Assembly (NCBI GenBank): GCA_030063045.1
Contig: JAQSEB010000001.1
Span: forward strand, 1-64,000
Source of the DNA: Pratylenchus scribneri
Lineage: Eukaryota > Nematoda > Chromadorea > Rhabditida > Pratylenchidae
Reading direction: 5' to 3'
Length of the DNA: 64,000 bases
The notes under the pieces are model-generated. The model saw only the letters and a program-made list of their open reading frames with translations, was not told where the DNA came from and did not search any database. Numbering within the stretch: the first letter of the stretch is position 1; every line of letters begins with the position of its first letter. Position numbers and translations under genes: made by a program. This document shows positions 10,525-21,650 of this stretch, one piece after another.

Positions 10525-11154
10525 ATTTGGCAGAAGACGAAGAATGAATAAAAAACCAATTTAATGTCATTTTATTTCGAATATTCCATCTCCAATTGCT
10601 TACCTATTTATTTTTGATTACATTAATAAATGACAAAATTCGTATTTTTTTACAAATGAATAATTTCAGAAAAAAGGGACTTTCATTAATATTTGTTTAT
10701 GAAAAATGGAACAAAATATCATATCTGGATGAGAGGAAATGCTAATATTGTTATTTGTTACTATATAATATTTTTGGTATGCCTCCTGTAAGCTGTAGCA
10801 CAATTAATTAATTAAGAGCTCTTAACTTGGGTCGAAACCTATCCAATTTTATTAAGATGGCCTCTCTAAAAATATCCATTCGGGATGAATGTCCGTTTCA
10901 CTTTCCGTCTCCATTTTGGGTTAATTTAATGCATTTCTTTCATTTCATTATAATTTTATAATATTTGATGCCCTTTTTCGAGATCGAGATTATGATTCAA
11001 ATAATTTTTTTGCGGCCTTGAATTGGGTGTCGATGATTGATGATTTTACCTATATTTCATATTCTTCACCCCAAATCGATGCGCAATAAATAAATAAAAA
11101 TGGACTCGATTGAGGGGAACTGAGTAAATTAATCTGTTCATTTTAATTTACGCG
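10525..11154. other. Intergenic: ISWI 3' end and a dispersed-repeat fragment
   Basis: Contains the AATAAA of isw-1 near 10546 and no convincing exon. The stretch at about 10878-10930 (ATCCATTCGGGATGAATGTCC and the following CCGTCTCCATTTT) is a reverse-complement match to about 30-75 at the window start (GAGACGGACATTCATCCCGA), so a short dispersed repeat links the two places. Confidence 0.6.
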
Positions 11155-11431
11155 ATGAAATTCTTTCCAATTCCTCTATTCCTGCTGTTCATCAGCTGCC
11201 TTGAATTGATGCAATTTTTCGGAGAGTGGGTTCTTCACATATAGTAATAAAAAATAATCGCTGAAATTATTCCCTCAAAAAAGGGTTTCATCTTTGCCAC
11301 TGAATTCGAACCGAATGAAACGAGATTTTGTACGTTTGAAGGCCGGATCCTGTGAGATAATTTGCAGCCAAGAATACAAAGTCTATTCGGAATTTAAGAA
11401 GTGTATGAAGGATAAATGTGGCTATCCTTGA
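11155..11431 (+). CDS. Small secreted four-cysteine peptide (72 aa, two exons)
   Basis: Exon 1 (11155-11225) encodes MKFFPIPLFLLFISCLEL, a clear signal-peptide hydrophobic core. A 58-bp intron (donor GTGGGT, acceptor CTCAAAAAAG) leads to exon 2 (11284-11431), in phase, ending CMKDKCGYP before TGA. After the signal peptide a short pro-region ends in the dibasic MKR. Cleavage there would release a basic peptide of about 35 residues starting DFVRLK, with cysteines spaced C-x3-C-x12-C-x4-C, suggesting two disulfides in a helical hairpin. AATAAA at 11518-11523 supports a transcript end. No family is recognised: a neuropeptide-like, antimicrobial-like or host-directed secreted peptide are all possible. 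The weak acceptor is the main doubt. Confidence 0.5.
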
Positions 11432-11612
11432 TGTATACCAATTTTACCATTCTCATACAATTTCCCTGGACATTTTCAAATGGATAAAACATTTTTATTA
11501 AGGAAAAGTATCGATGAAATAAAGACTGATTTACATAATCAAAAATTGGATTTATTTAATTAGAATGGAATGGCACACACCCGTTCATCTGTTTTCCTCC
11601 TCTAGGGGTTCA

Positions 11613-14600
11613 TCAAACTACGCTGGTCGCATATTCGGATTCTGTTGTCCTCAATTTCCCTCCATTCTTCCATTGGCCAGCCGTCGTCTTCGTCCCAACA
11701 TCTTTAGGCCTTGTGCCTTTCAGCGTTAATTCCCCATCCCTTGTCAAAGTCCCATAATCAGCAGTGGATTGGCCAAAGGGACCATTCACTCCGTTATTGA
11801 ATCCATTTTGCATTCGATTAGGCTGTTGTTGTTGTTCGAAAGAAGTTGCCTGAGATGTGCTACTGGCAGCGCTGCCTACTCGACTGCTTCCAACCGTAAT
11901 CTTTTATTTGTATGTGAAGGTTGAAGGAAAATGAATTTGAGGGAATTCTCACGGATCCGGTCGGTGTCATCGTTCCATTCAAACTGCCAATTCCGCCTCC
12001 AGGCTCCATCATCATCATTGAGGACATTTCCTGCTGCCAAACTCCGTTCATGCCGGTTGATTGGTTGGAAAATGTATTTCCAATTGACATTCCCTGCCTT
12101 TGTCCTCCCAATTTTTGTGTTTGAATGTCAACTCGCTTTATTGCATGATCGCCTCCCCCATTTTCTCCATTGGTCAATCTCGGCTTAAAGTGATTGAATG
12201 GTTAATTCATTATTTTTTAATAATAATTAAGTCGTAATTTGGGGCAGTAAAAGAGCCAAAAAAACATTAGGCCGCTAGTGGGAATTGAACCCACTCCATA
12301 ATGCTAACCAAGGCGAGGTACTAAACCAATCCGCTATCCTGCTCACTGTTTCCAAATCCATCAAAAGATATAAAACGATTAATGAGCATCTTGTGTGTAG
12401 ATTTTTGGCCAATAACTCAACGAGGCAATGGCCAATCTGGGAAGGCGATATACCATTTAAAAGAGCTAAATTTACTCTACAAAGTGGCTCTATAAAATTT
12501 TCTGAATTACGAAAAGATTGTGTGAAAAATGCCAATTCCATCCAATTAACATTAATCAGACCTCTAATTTTCTTCAAATTTTTAATTTAAAATTTTTATA
12601 ATGAAGCCATTTTGTAGAGAAAACTTGGACCTTTTAAATGGTATATCGCCTTCCTAAATTGGCTAAAGCCTCGTTGAGCTATGAGCCAAAAACCAACAGT
12701 TACTCAAATAGTTCCCACGATGCCAATTTCCACCCATCCTACCATCATTTGTTGTTGCTGTTTTTGTTGGGCAGCGAGCCCATCAAAAAGTCTTTGCTGA
12801 TCCCTTTCGCTCATTGCCTCAAATTGTTGTTGTTGACTTTTTTGTGTGCCATTGCCATTCAGCAGCAACATTTCCTTCCGCCCTCCACCATTCCCATTGT
12901 TGGCCAATTGTGTTTGTGTGGCCATCGAATTTGCACGCAACAAATGAGGCGACATCGAGGCTGGACCCAAAAAGCCGGAAGCAGCTGAACCACCGCCAAC
13001 ACTGGATTTTGAGCAACGACGATGGATGCTGGCATAGCTTTCTGGGAACTAAAATTGATAATTGAGGGGAAGAGTGAAATTTGATGATAATTGGAATATT
13101 CCCTTACAAATGGGGTAGCAGTCAAATTAATTTGTTGTTGTTGATGATTGGCAGCAGCCATCGCGTTGTTGAAACTTTGCGACAATGTAGTATCAGTGCC
13201 ATTGCCCATAGCATTCATTTGGGGCAACATTGCAGTAGGCCTGGGCCCCATGAATGAAGCATATTCATTGCCATTTGCATTCCTTGGTTTTGTTGCCTAA
13301 AATCATTGGCAATATATTTGACATTTGGACATCCATGTTTTTCCCCTTCCTCTTTATTCAATCATTTTTCTCTAAAAATTCTTTTTCATCTTACTTATTA
13401 GGAAGGAAAATCTTCCAGGGCACCGTATTTCACCCCTATTTTTAATTGCGGAAATGATTGAAAAGTAAAAGAGAACGAATCAGCAAAATCTCCTCCTAGT
13501 CTTCAGTCAGATATAATCTCACCTGCAAAGTGCCGAATGAATTTGTTTGTCCTGGCCCATTCCCATCAATCTGTGGAGGCAATGAGGCCATTCTCTGATA
13601 GGGCGGTGCGGCCAATGGCACTGGGGGCGATTCCCTGCGATTTGCCAAAAATTGTCTTCCCAATTCGGGCGTCCTCATCATGAATGCGGCTGCCCCGCCA
13701 TTTGGCCGATTCAGGGTTCGCCTTTGTGGTGATTGAGTACCAGGAAGGGAGGATTGACCACCGGCGGCCGATCGAAGCCACAATGGGGCAAATTCGCCCC
13801 CACCTGCCGATCCTGCTTCCATCATTTGTGTGCCACCACAATTGCGTAGAACTTGACGCATTATGGCCGGTTTGGCAATTGGATCATCGGTGAGGAAAAG
13901 CTTCAAAAATATGTCTGAAATTGATGATAATCAAACGTACATTTTCCCCGTGAATAAGCAAAAGTGCATTTTTCAGCTCCACCGGCGTTCGATGTCTTTC
14001 AATGTTGCCATCGGCCATTTTGTGCGCATCTTGAAGTGAAATCAACTCTTGCACGTCATAATGCACTCGGAAAGGCCATTGGCATTTCAATGTTAACAAA
14101 CACCAAAGGAGAACCCAAATGAACATGTACAAAAGGTCGGCCATAACGCAGCAAAGCAGAAAGGCACGATCCTCTTTCTGATCAAAGGAAAGAGGAAATT
14201 AAAGGCGTTTATTGCAGAAATTGAGAAAATATAGTGGATTGCAAAAAGTGGTCAGATATTTGATGGCAGTCGCCCTAATTTTTGAAAAACTTAAACCAAT
14301 TTTGTTGTCATCTTGAAGTGTGCCATTTTTTTAGCCATTCTGTGAAAATAATATACCAATAGAAAGCCTAAATTGCTCTCTATAAATTTGCTTTTTTTTA
14401 ATTTTATGGAATTCAATTTTTTGGCCTTTTTTCGGAGATTTAATTCTTTCCGGTTAGATTAATTCCAACTATTTTCCGGAAAGAATTAATTTGCACTTTA
14501 TCCGGTTGCCCTTTCCGGAAAGAATTAATTTGCACTTTATCCGGTTGCCCTTTCCGGAAAGAATTAATTTGCACTTTATCCGGTTGCCCTTTCCGGAAAG

Positions 14601-17600
14601 AATTAATTTGCACTTTATCCGGTTGCCCCTTTCCGGAAAGAATTAATTTGCACTTTATCCGGTTGCCCTTTCCGGAAAGAATTAATTTGCACTTTATCCG
14701 GTTGCCCCTTTCCGGAAAGAATTAATTTGCACTTTATCCGGTTGCCCTTTCCGGAAAGAATTAATTTGCACTTTATCCGGTTGCCCTTTCCGGAAAGAAT
14801 TAATTTGCACTTTATCCGGTTGCCCTTTCCGGAAAGAATTAATTTGCACTTTATCCGGTTGCCCTTTCCGGAAAGAATTAATTTGCACTTTATCCGGTTG
14901 CCCTTTCCGGAAAGAATTAATTTGCACTTTATCCGGTTGCCCTTTCCGGAAAGAATTAATTTGCACTTTATCCGGTTGCACTTTTCCGGAAAGAATTAAT
15001 TTGCACTTTATCTGGTTGCCCCATTCCGGAAAGAATTAATTTGCACTTTATCCGGTTGCCCTTTCCGGAAAGAATTAATTTGCACTTTATCCGGTTGCCC
15101 TTTCCGGAAAGAATTAATTTGCACTTTATCCGGTTGCCCCTTTCCGGAAAGAATTAATTTGCACTTTATCCGGTTGCCCTTTCCGGAAAGAATTAATTTG
15201 CACTTTATCCGGTTGCCCCTTTCCGGAAAGAATTAATTTGCACTTTATCCGGTTGCCCTTTCCGGAAAGAATTAATTTGCACTTTATCCGGTTGCACTTT
15301 TCCGGAAAGAATTAATTTGCACTTTATCCGGTTGCCCTTTCCGGAAAGAATTAATTTGCACTTTATCCGGTTGCCCTTTCCGGAAAGAATTAATTTGCAC
15401 TTTATCTGGTTGCCCCATTCCGGAAAGAATTAATTTGCACTTTATCCGGTTGCACTTTTCCGGAAAGAATTAATTTGCACTTTATCCGGTTGCCCCATTC
15501 CGGAAAGAATTAATTTGCACTTTATCCGGTTGCACTTTTCCGGAAAGAATTAATTTGCACTTTATCCGGTTGCCCCATTCCGGAAAGAATTAATTTGCAC
15601 TTTATCCGGTTGCACTTTTTCCGGAAAGAATTAATTTGCACTTTTTAGGTTGCCCCTTTCCAGAAGAATGCCATTAATTTAAAAATTACATTTAATGTAA
15701 TAGACCCGAATTTTTGAAGGAAAACCTTACAAAATTTTAAAAATTAATAAAGAATCTTTGTAGAAAATAATAAGGCTTTCGAGAGGCATATCGCCTTCCC
15801 AAATTCATTATCGCCTCCCTGATAAATGGCTAAAAAATGACACCAATATATCTGATGGCAGACCGATTGTCCTTTTCCACTATTTTTCATATTTTTTCAA
15901 TATTTTTGGCCTTATTAATTTCATTGTTCTAATAAGCCATTTCATTTTTCTCTTATCAAATTCAATTCAATTCTTAAACTAAAATAATATAAGACTTCTC
16001 TACCAATTGGTAATCCCGAATAAATCCGCCTAAATATGTATAATAAAACTCACATAATAAAGCATTCCAATGGCATAAAAGGCTGGTGCTTTGGCAGCGG
16101 CCACCAATAAAAGGAGAGTGATGGCAAAAACATGAGGGGTGAGTCCATCGCAGAATGAATCGCCACCACCAATTGAAGAAGAACATCCCCCATTTGCGGG
16201 CAATGAAGTTGAGGGGAATCTTCTCGACTGTCGAAGACGGCATTGGCTGGCCACAAATTTGGCATAGCCAAAAGCATAGAGGGCGATTGGGGCGAATTGT
16301 TGGAGGCCAAGACAAAGCCAAAAAGTGCCAACCAAAGCGATCGGATGAAAAAGTGGAAATTGGCGGAGAGCCCAAAGGTGTTGGCCTGGAATGAATGGAA
16401 TATGGTAAGGAAGGGATAAATTGGAGGCCACAAACCCATGCCAACAGGCCGGGGACTGTAAAAATTGGTCTCCTGAATACGAAAGAGGATGGAAAAGCCC
16501 AAATAGGTGAAAATAATGTTGACGGTATGAACAAGGAGGAAGAGGGAAAAAATGATAGAAAATGGACGGCTGGCACGCCAAAAGACGGCGGGATAGGCAG
16601 CAGAAAAGGCAATCAAGGCGATGAGCAAATTGACGAATTCCAGGGGAATGCCGAACAGACGGGCATGCATTAAAACTGCGAGTGAAATGAGGGGTATGAA
16701 TATGAATGTCTTTGAATGTGTGGCTAACTTGGCAACAAATTCGGCGCCAGTGGGGATGCGGCCAACTCCTCAGAAGTGATCCGAAATGATTGAAGCCGTG
16801 TTTCGCCCATTGGCAAATTTGTGGCCAATTGGCGGGCTCGATGGAAGACAAAATCCAATTCGGTGTTCAAAAAGTCGCCTGCCAAAATTTTTATAAAGAT
16901 ATTAATTGATTTGATGAAAAAAATGATTGGAATCTAGGATAAAATTTTAATTGTTTCGGCATTTTCAATACTTTTTTGAACAATTTTACTGTTTTTTTTT
17001 GGCAAATTAATCCCATTTTTTTATAATATTTTCCCTCCAATTTTCATAAAATTTTCATTCATCTCTTCCCTTCCTTCTTTTCATGGCCGTAAATCCCCCT
17101 CCCTCATTCATTTGTGAAGGCAATAAATTCTTTTGGCCCATTTACATTTCTTCCAATTTTCCGTCAAAAATTCCCCTCCCCTTCCTCCATGGCTGTCATT
17201 TTGGCGATTTATGGCCCAGCCCGAGAGGAAGGCGACTGACCGGAATTGATGAACCCGAAACGATAGAGTTGGGCCAGCATCGTTTGCTGGGCAAACAATT
17301 GGACAATGGCCAAAAGGAAATGCACGGATTGGGCGGATGGGGGGCAATGCGTCCACAGAGAGCGAAAACAGTGGCAAAGGCGATAGCCTAAAATGAAAAT
17401 TTTTAAAATTAAGAAATATGGATATATTATTTTTATGCTTTAATTTATTTTGCATTTGCATAAAATTTTAATTAAATTCCCTCGATTTAATAATCAAAAT
17501 CAAAATAAATTACTATATGCCTTTTTGGTAAAATCAAAATTCTATTAAATGGAATAGATTGAATTTTCCTTTGTTGGAAATCAAGAGAAGGGAAGCACAA

Positions 17601-19408
17601 ATTTTCTTTGCCTGCAGTTATAGAAGAAGCAGGGTTGCCAGATGGATTTTTACTTTGGGGGGCATTTTGGAAAAAAAAGGGGGGCATTTGGGGGGCATTT
17701 TCAGTAAAAAAGGGGGCATTTTGGGGGGCATTTTTAAAAAGTGCCAAAAATGCAAACATTTTTCCAATAATGGCCGCGCAGCGAAAAACTAGACCAAAAA
17801 TTTGCCGCGCAGCGAAAAATTAGACCAAAAATTTGCCGCGCAGCGAAAAGTTAGACCAAAAAATAATAAAAAAGGGAAAAAATGACAAAATTTTAAAAAG
17901 GGGGCATTTGGGGGGCAACTCGGCTCGGGGGGCACAAAAGGGGGCAAAATCTCAAAAAGGGGGCAAATGCCCCCCGTGGGGGGACATTCTGGCAACCCTG
18001 ATGAAGAAGGAATACTGTCGATTCACAGGAACTGGGCCATTCTTTTGTCTATATCTCAATAGAGAAATAACCAATTCAGGAAGACGATATGCCATTCGAA
18101 AGCCCTAATTCTCTAAAAAGTGGCCTCATAATTTTTTTGAAAAATTAAAAATTTCTAAAATAAACGGCTTTACCTCCAAAAATAGGTGTTTATTATATTC
18201 AATGACGAATAATTAAATTAAAAAGGCAAATTTCATAATAATTTTATTGCCACTTTTTAGAGGAGTTTCAGAGCATTAAAATAGTATATTGCCTCCTTTA
18301 TCATATAGGTATTTGCCTCATTAAGCTATGGTTTAAAACAATATTCCAGTTACTTAATTAGCTGTATTGAATAGTCCCATACCATCCTCTTTTGTCCTAT
18401 TTATTGAATTTTGGCACACTTTTGAAGGATTATTTCATCATAGTATAAACTAGGATTTTTTCTCCAAAATATGTCTGGTTTTAAAGGAATTATGGCCATC
18501 ATTTCCCCCTTAAATTTTGCACATTTAACACCAATGGAATGTCGTCTGGCCGCCTGTTGGCCCATTCCACCTTTGACCATTTGGATGGTTCGCCGCCTTC
18601 TTGCGCCCAATTTTTCATTATCCCCAGCCAAATTGCCCAGCTTGAGGAGGCCAAATGCCAGGAACAATGCCAACAATGGAATGCATGAGCCAAGCAATGA
18701 GGCATAAATTGTCAGCCAAATGCCGGGGAATGCGCCCGTTGGCCATTGCATTTCCGTATAAAGGCGATAGCGTTCGAAACCGAGATAGAGTAGCCAAACT
18801 TGGATGAGGCCACAAAGCAAAGTGTACCAAAGCTGAATGAAAACAATTCAAAAAATGGGAAGCAGAAATTATAATTTGGAGAGGGAGAAGGATAAGGTGG
18901 AGGATGTGTAATGTTCTTGACTGAGTCATTTTTGACCTGTAGCTCAATGAGGCAAAGGCTAATCTGAGATGGCGATATATCATTTGAAAGCCCAAAATAT
19001 CCTTTAGAAAGTGGCTAAAATTTTTTTGTGAATCTACTCTTTGTAAAAATTATATGCCTTTGAGTGTAAATGACTCCTATTTTTGGATTAAAAGGAGCTT
19101 CTTTTACAAAATATTCAAATTTTCAGAAATTATTAGAGCCACTTTTTAGAGGAAATGTATGGCTTTAAAGTGGCATATTGCCTTCCTAAATTGTTTGATT
19201 CCGTGTTGAGCTATGGCCAAAAGAACGGCCCAGGTATTGAATTGGCGGCACTGATTTGGGTTCAAATTGGCGACCGCCACTTTGACTCACCGAAATGAGT
19301 GTATTCGGCCGAATTCGAATGATGCATTGCGGCATTTCGATGGATTCTGTTGATACTATTTGCAGTGGAACATTATTTTGGAGTTGGAAAAATTTGCTGT
19401 GGAATATG
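11613..19408 (-). CDS. Tincar-like multi-pass membrane protein (5' end not found)
   Basis: Twelve exons join with matching phases on the minus strand: 19408-19291, 18832-18532, 17387-17241, 16878-16729, 16675-16436, 16385-16054, 14177-13941, 13900-13523, 13296-13108, 13048-12743, 12183-11953, 11900-11613, giving about 970 aa. Hydrophobic helices include GIWLTIYASLLGSCIPLLAL, LLIALIAFSAAYPAVFW, VLLLLVAAAKAPAFY and MFIWVLLWCLLTLK. Landmarks KLGNLAGDNEKLG, TELDFVFHRARQL, AAYPAVFW, LTLKCQWPFRV and TDDPIAKPAIM occur in the order I recall for insect Tincar, an eight-span protein of heart and eye development. The C-terminal third is Gln/Asn/Gly-rich and probably cytoplasmic. The first exon (19408-19291) is the least certain, and the initiator ATG must lie farther upstream. 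Introns hold the 39-bp satellite, a hAT-like MITE, a tRNA-like sequence and foldback repeats. Family assignment is from memory. Confidence 0.7.
12271..12343 (-). other. tRNA-like sequence in a Tincar-gene intron
   Basis: On the minus strand the segment ends with a perfect T arm (GTGGG-TTCAATT-CCCAC) followed by TAGCGGC. Upstream is a D-arm-like GGATTGGTTTAGTA. The acceptor and anticodon stems do not pair convincingly, so it is more likely a tRNA pseudogene or the head of a tRNA-derived SINE than a working tRNA. Confidence 0.45.
12402..12692. repeat. Foldback family A, full-length copy (291 bp)
   Basis: The terminal inverted repeats read inward from TTTTTGGCCAATAACTCAAC, then CAATCTGGGAAGGCGATATA at the left, and the reverse complement of TATATCGCCTTCCTAAATTG with a CTCGTTGAGCTATGAGCC end at the right. 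An internal CTACAAAGTGGC boundary is present. It lies in the intron between the Tincar exons at 12743 and 12183. Confidence 0.8.
14477..15660. repeat. 39-bp minisatellite, about 30 copies, in a Tincar-gene intron
   Basis: Near-identical units combine TTTCCGGAAAGAATTAATTT with GCACTTTATCCGGTTGCCC. Some units are 40 bp (GCCCC or GCACTTTT variants), and variants alternate in the last third (CCCCATT / CACTTTT), suggesting a higher-order pattern there. Each unit contains the palindromes TTTCCGGAAA and AATTAATT. It lies in the 1.9-kb intron between exons at 16054 and 14177. Because 39 is divisible by three, all frames stay open as peptide repeats, which are not genes. Confidence 0.95.
15676..15838. 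repeat. Foldback family A, right-half fragment
   Basis: Shows the internal AATTTTTGAAGGAAAACC segment and the right terminus GGCATATCGCCTTCCCAAAT, ending GATAAATGGCTAAAAAAT. The left half is missing and replaced by the 39-bp satellite array that abuts it. Confidence 0.65.
17630..18000. mobile_element. hAT-like MITE, copy 1 (371 bp), short internal array
   Basis: The ends are CAGGGTTGCCAGA and TCTGGCAACCCTG. Inside are G-rich blocks (GGGGGGCATTTT repeats) and three tandem units of GGCCGCGCAGCGAAAAAYTAGACC type (about 17771-17860). The flanks ATAGAAGAAG and ATGAAGAAG look like a decayed target duplication. The copy at 52064-52712 is the same element in the opposite orientation with a much longer array. 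It lies in the Tincar-gene intron between exons at 18532 and 17387. No transposase is present. Confidence 0.8.
18041..18338. repeat. Foldback family A, full-length copy
   Basis: Left end TCTTTTGTCTATATCTCAAT with AGGAAGACGATATGCCATTC; right end TATATTGCCTCC and CATTAAGCTATGG. The internal CTCTAAAAAGTGGC and its inverse GCCACTTTTTAGAGGAG mark roughly 80-bp inverted ends. Confidence 0.75.
18928..19224. repeat. Foldback family A, full-length copy
   Basis: Left end TTTTTGACCTGTAGCTCAAT, then GATGGCGATATATCATTTGA; right end GGCATATTGCCTTCCTAAAT with GTGTTGAGCTATGGCC. It lies between the two most upstream proposed Tincar exons. Confidence 0.8.
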
Positions 19409-19780
19409 CTAAAAAATGAAGAAACAATTGGCGGCGGAAACAGCGGGAAATTGAATGTTGGGAAAGGAATGGAAAAAGTAATGAAGGAAAGGAGAATGTT
19501 TATGGACTGCCAAAACTACATTCGCAAATTTTGTGGACAATGGCCACACCGGAAGGGAAGGGGAGGGACGAATTCGAGAAATCGGGGGAGGAAAAAGAAG
19601 GAGGGAATGAATGGACACTAAATGGAATTTAAAGGGATAAATGGGGACACTTTGTGATGGTCGAAAATCCCGTTTAGCCACCCATGTCCGAAACCATTCA
19701 TCTATCTTCTATTATCCAATTTCAACAAATTTTCAAGTGGAATTATGGAGAAACAGGAACGATTGAGTAGTTGTACCATT

Positions 19781-20073
19781 CTTTTGGCCATATCTCAATA
19801 GGAAATTAACCAATTTAGGGAGGCGATATGCTATTTTAAACCCCTAAATGTCCCTAAAAATAGGCTTCATTATTTTTGAAAATTTTATAGAAATTATAAA
19901 AAAGCGGCTTTTCCTCCAAAAGCTGAGTTTTATTATATTCAAGGACGAATAACTATTAAAAAAAGGTAAATTCATAATAATTTTATTGCCACTTTTTAGA
20001 AGAGTTTCAGTTCATTAAAATGGTATATCGCCTTCCCAGATTGGCATTTGCCTCGTTGAGCTATGGCAAAAAG
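19781..20073. repeat. Foldback family A, full-length copy
   Basis: Left end CTTTTGGCCATATCTCAATA with AGGGAGGCGATATGCTATTT; right end GGTATATCGCCTTCCCAGAT with CTCGTTGAGCTATGGC. Its internal part closely matches the copy at 18041. Confidence 0.8.
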
Positions 20074-21431
20074 AGCGGACTGCATCCAATCGGCAATATC
20101 CAATCCTTCCCAACAATAAGAAAAGGGACAATTTGTGATGGTCGAGAATCCGTTTAAGCCATGCCCCAAACCGTCCATCTCAATCCTATATTATCCATTT
20201 CAACAACTTTTCAAGTGTGGAAATGTGGAGTGTGGACTAAACTAAAATGTGAAAGGGTTGGGGGATCCTTTGGAAGCGCATCCAAAAATTCATTATGAGA
20301 AAGGAAGGGGAAAGGGGTGGAAGGAGGGCAGCAAACAACACAAAATTAATGAATGGCCAATGGGAAAAGCGAGAGGCATGGCCAAGGGAAAGAGGGAAAG
20401 GATGCGCGCATTAGAAAAGGGGTGAGGGGGGAATGGAGTGGCCAAGGCACACAAATTGGCCAGAGGATTGCCGGGGGAGGGGGTCAAATTGCGGCCCTGA
20501 GGCGATGTGGCCGCAGGCGCCAAAAGGGGAGGAATTGTAGAGGAGGTGGAAATGTTGAAAATTGTGAAGAGCCAATTGACGGTGGTAGGTGGGGATGGAA
20601 AATCGTGGAAGGCGGCAAAATGGGAAAGGGAAGGTCGAGGCTCGAGAATCGCCTACCGATGATGAGGAGGAGGATGGAATGGAATAGGCCATCAACCCCC
20701 CTCCTCCGTTGGAAGATGATGATGAGTCGGGAAGACGGCTAATGGGGAAAAGGGGGAGACGGTCAAGGAAAAGCGAGAGGCGACAGCCCCAGCCTTTGCT
20801 TGATGGGTGGCTGGCGATTGGATTGGGAGATAACCGTCACAAAAGGTTTTTATGAAAGGAGGCGGCTGCCGGCTGGTCAATTAGCGGCAAAATGTGAAAA
20901 GCATAAATGAAGATTGAAAGGAAAGAGGCACAATTGGCAAATGGAAGGGAATTCATCGAAGGGGGAGAATGATCAGCGAGAATTGGATTGAATCGGAAAT
21001 GGTTTATGAGGCAATGGGGCAATTGGGAGAAAATGATGATGGAGTGGACATTTGTGGAGTGAGTGGATGAAATGTGAACATAAAGAGGGGATTTTTGGAT
21101 TTGGATTTGGAGGGATGAGTGGGCAGTGGATGCTAATGAGGAGGAAGAGGAGGGGGGGGGGGTTGATGGTCGCCAGAAGGGAGAACACATTGCGCAATTG
21201 GATTTGGGATGTGAGGGAAGAAGATTTTGACCCAAATTTTCCTATGGGCTTGGGAAGAGGGCCCACAGAAAGCAGCGATTCTCGGTTTATTTTATTTTTC
21301 ATTTAGGCAAACTTTTTGCTCAGAATGTTTGTTTTTCCTCTAAAAGAGATTTGAATTTAATTCTCTTTCCCTAGGATGATATTTTGATGTAAAATAAAAA
21401 TAGTTTAAAGCTGGACATTTCAGTACCTAAG

Positions 21432-21650
21432 TCTTTCTGGCCATAACTCAACAAGGAAATTATTAAAGGGAGAAGGCGATATGCCATTCTAAAGCCCAAA
21501 AGTCCTCTAAAATAGGCCTTAATAATTTTTGAAAACGTTTAGACAATTTACTTAATTAGGCGGATTTTTTCGTAAAGGACACTTAAAATATTCCAAAGAT
21601 ATATCGCCTTCTCCATATACGGTTGCCTCAATGAGCTATTTGCCAAAAAG
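21432..21650. repeat. Foldback family A, internally deleted copy (219 bp)
   Basis: Both ends are present: CTTTCTGGCCATAACTCAAC with GGCGATATGCCATTCTAAAG, and ATATCGCCTTCTCCATATAC with CTCAATGAGCTATTTGCC. About 75 bp of the interior is missing compared with full copies. Confidence 0.75.

Noticed and set aside
14694..14999. ORFs of about 90 aa on both strands made of a 13-residue repeat
   Set aside because: Pure translation of the 39-bp satellite inside a Tincar-gene intron, with no start context or non-repeat sequence.
16155..16673. Plus-strand ORFs opposite the Tincar exons
   Set aside because: The minus strand here encodes phase-consistent transmembrane exons; the plus frames are their complement.
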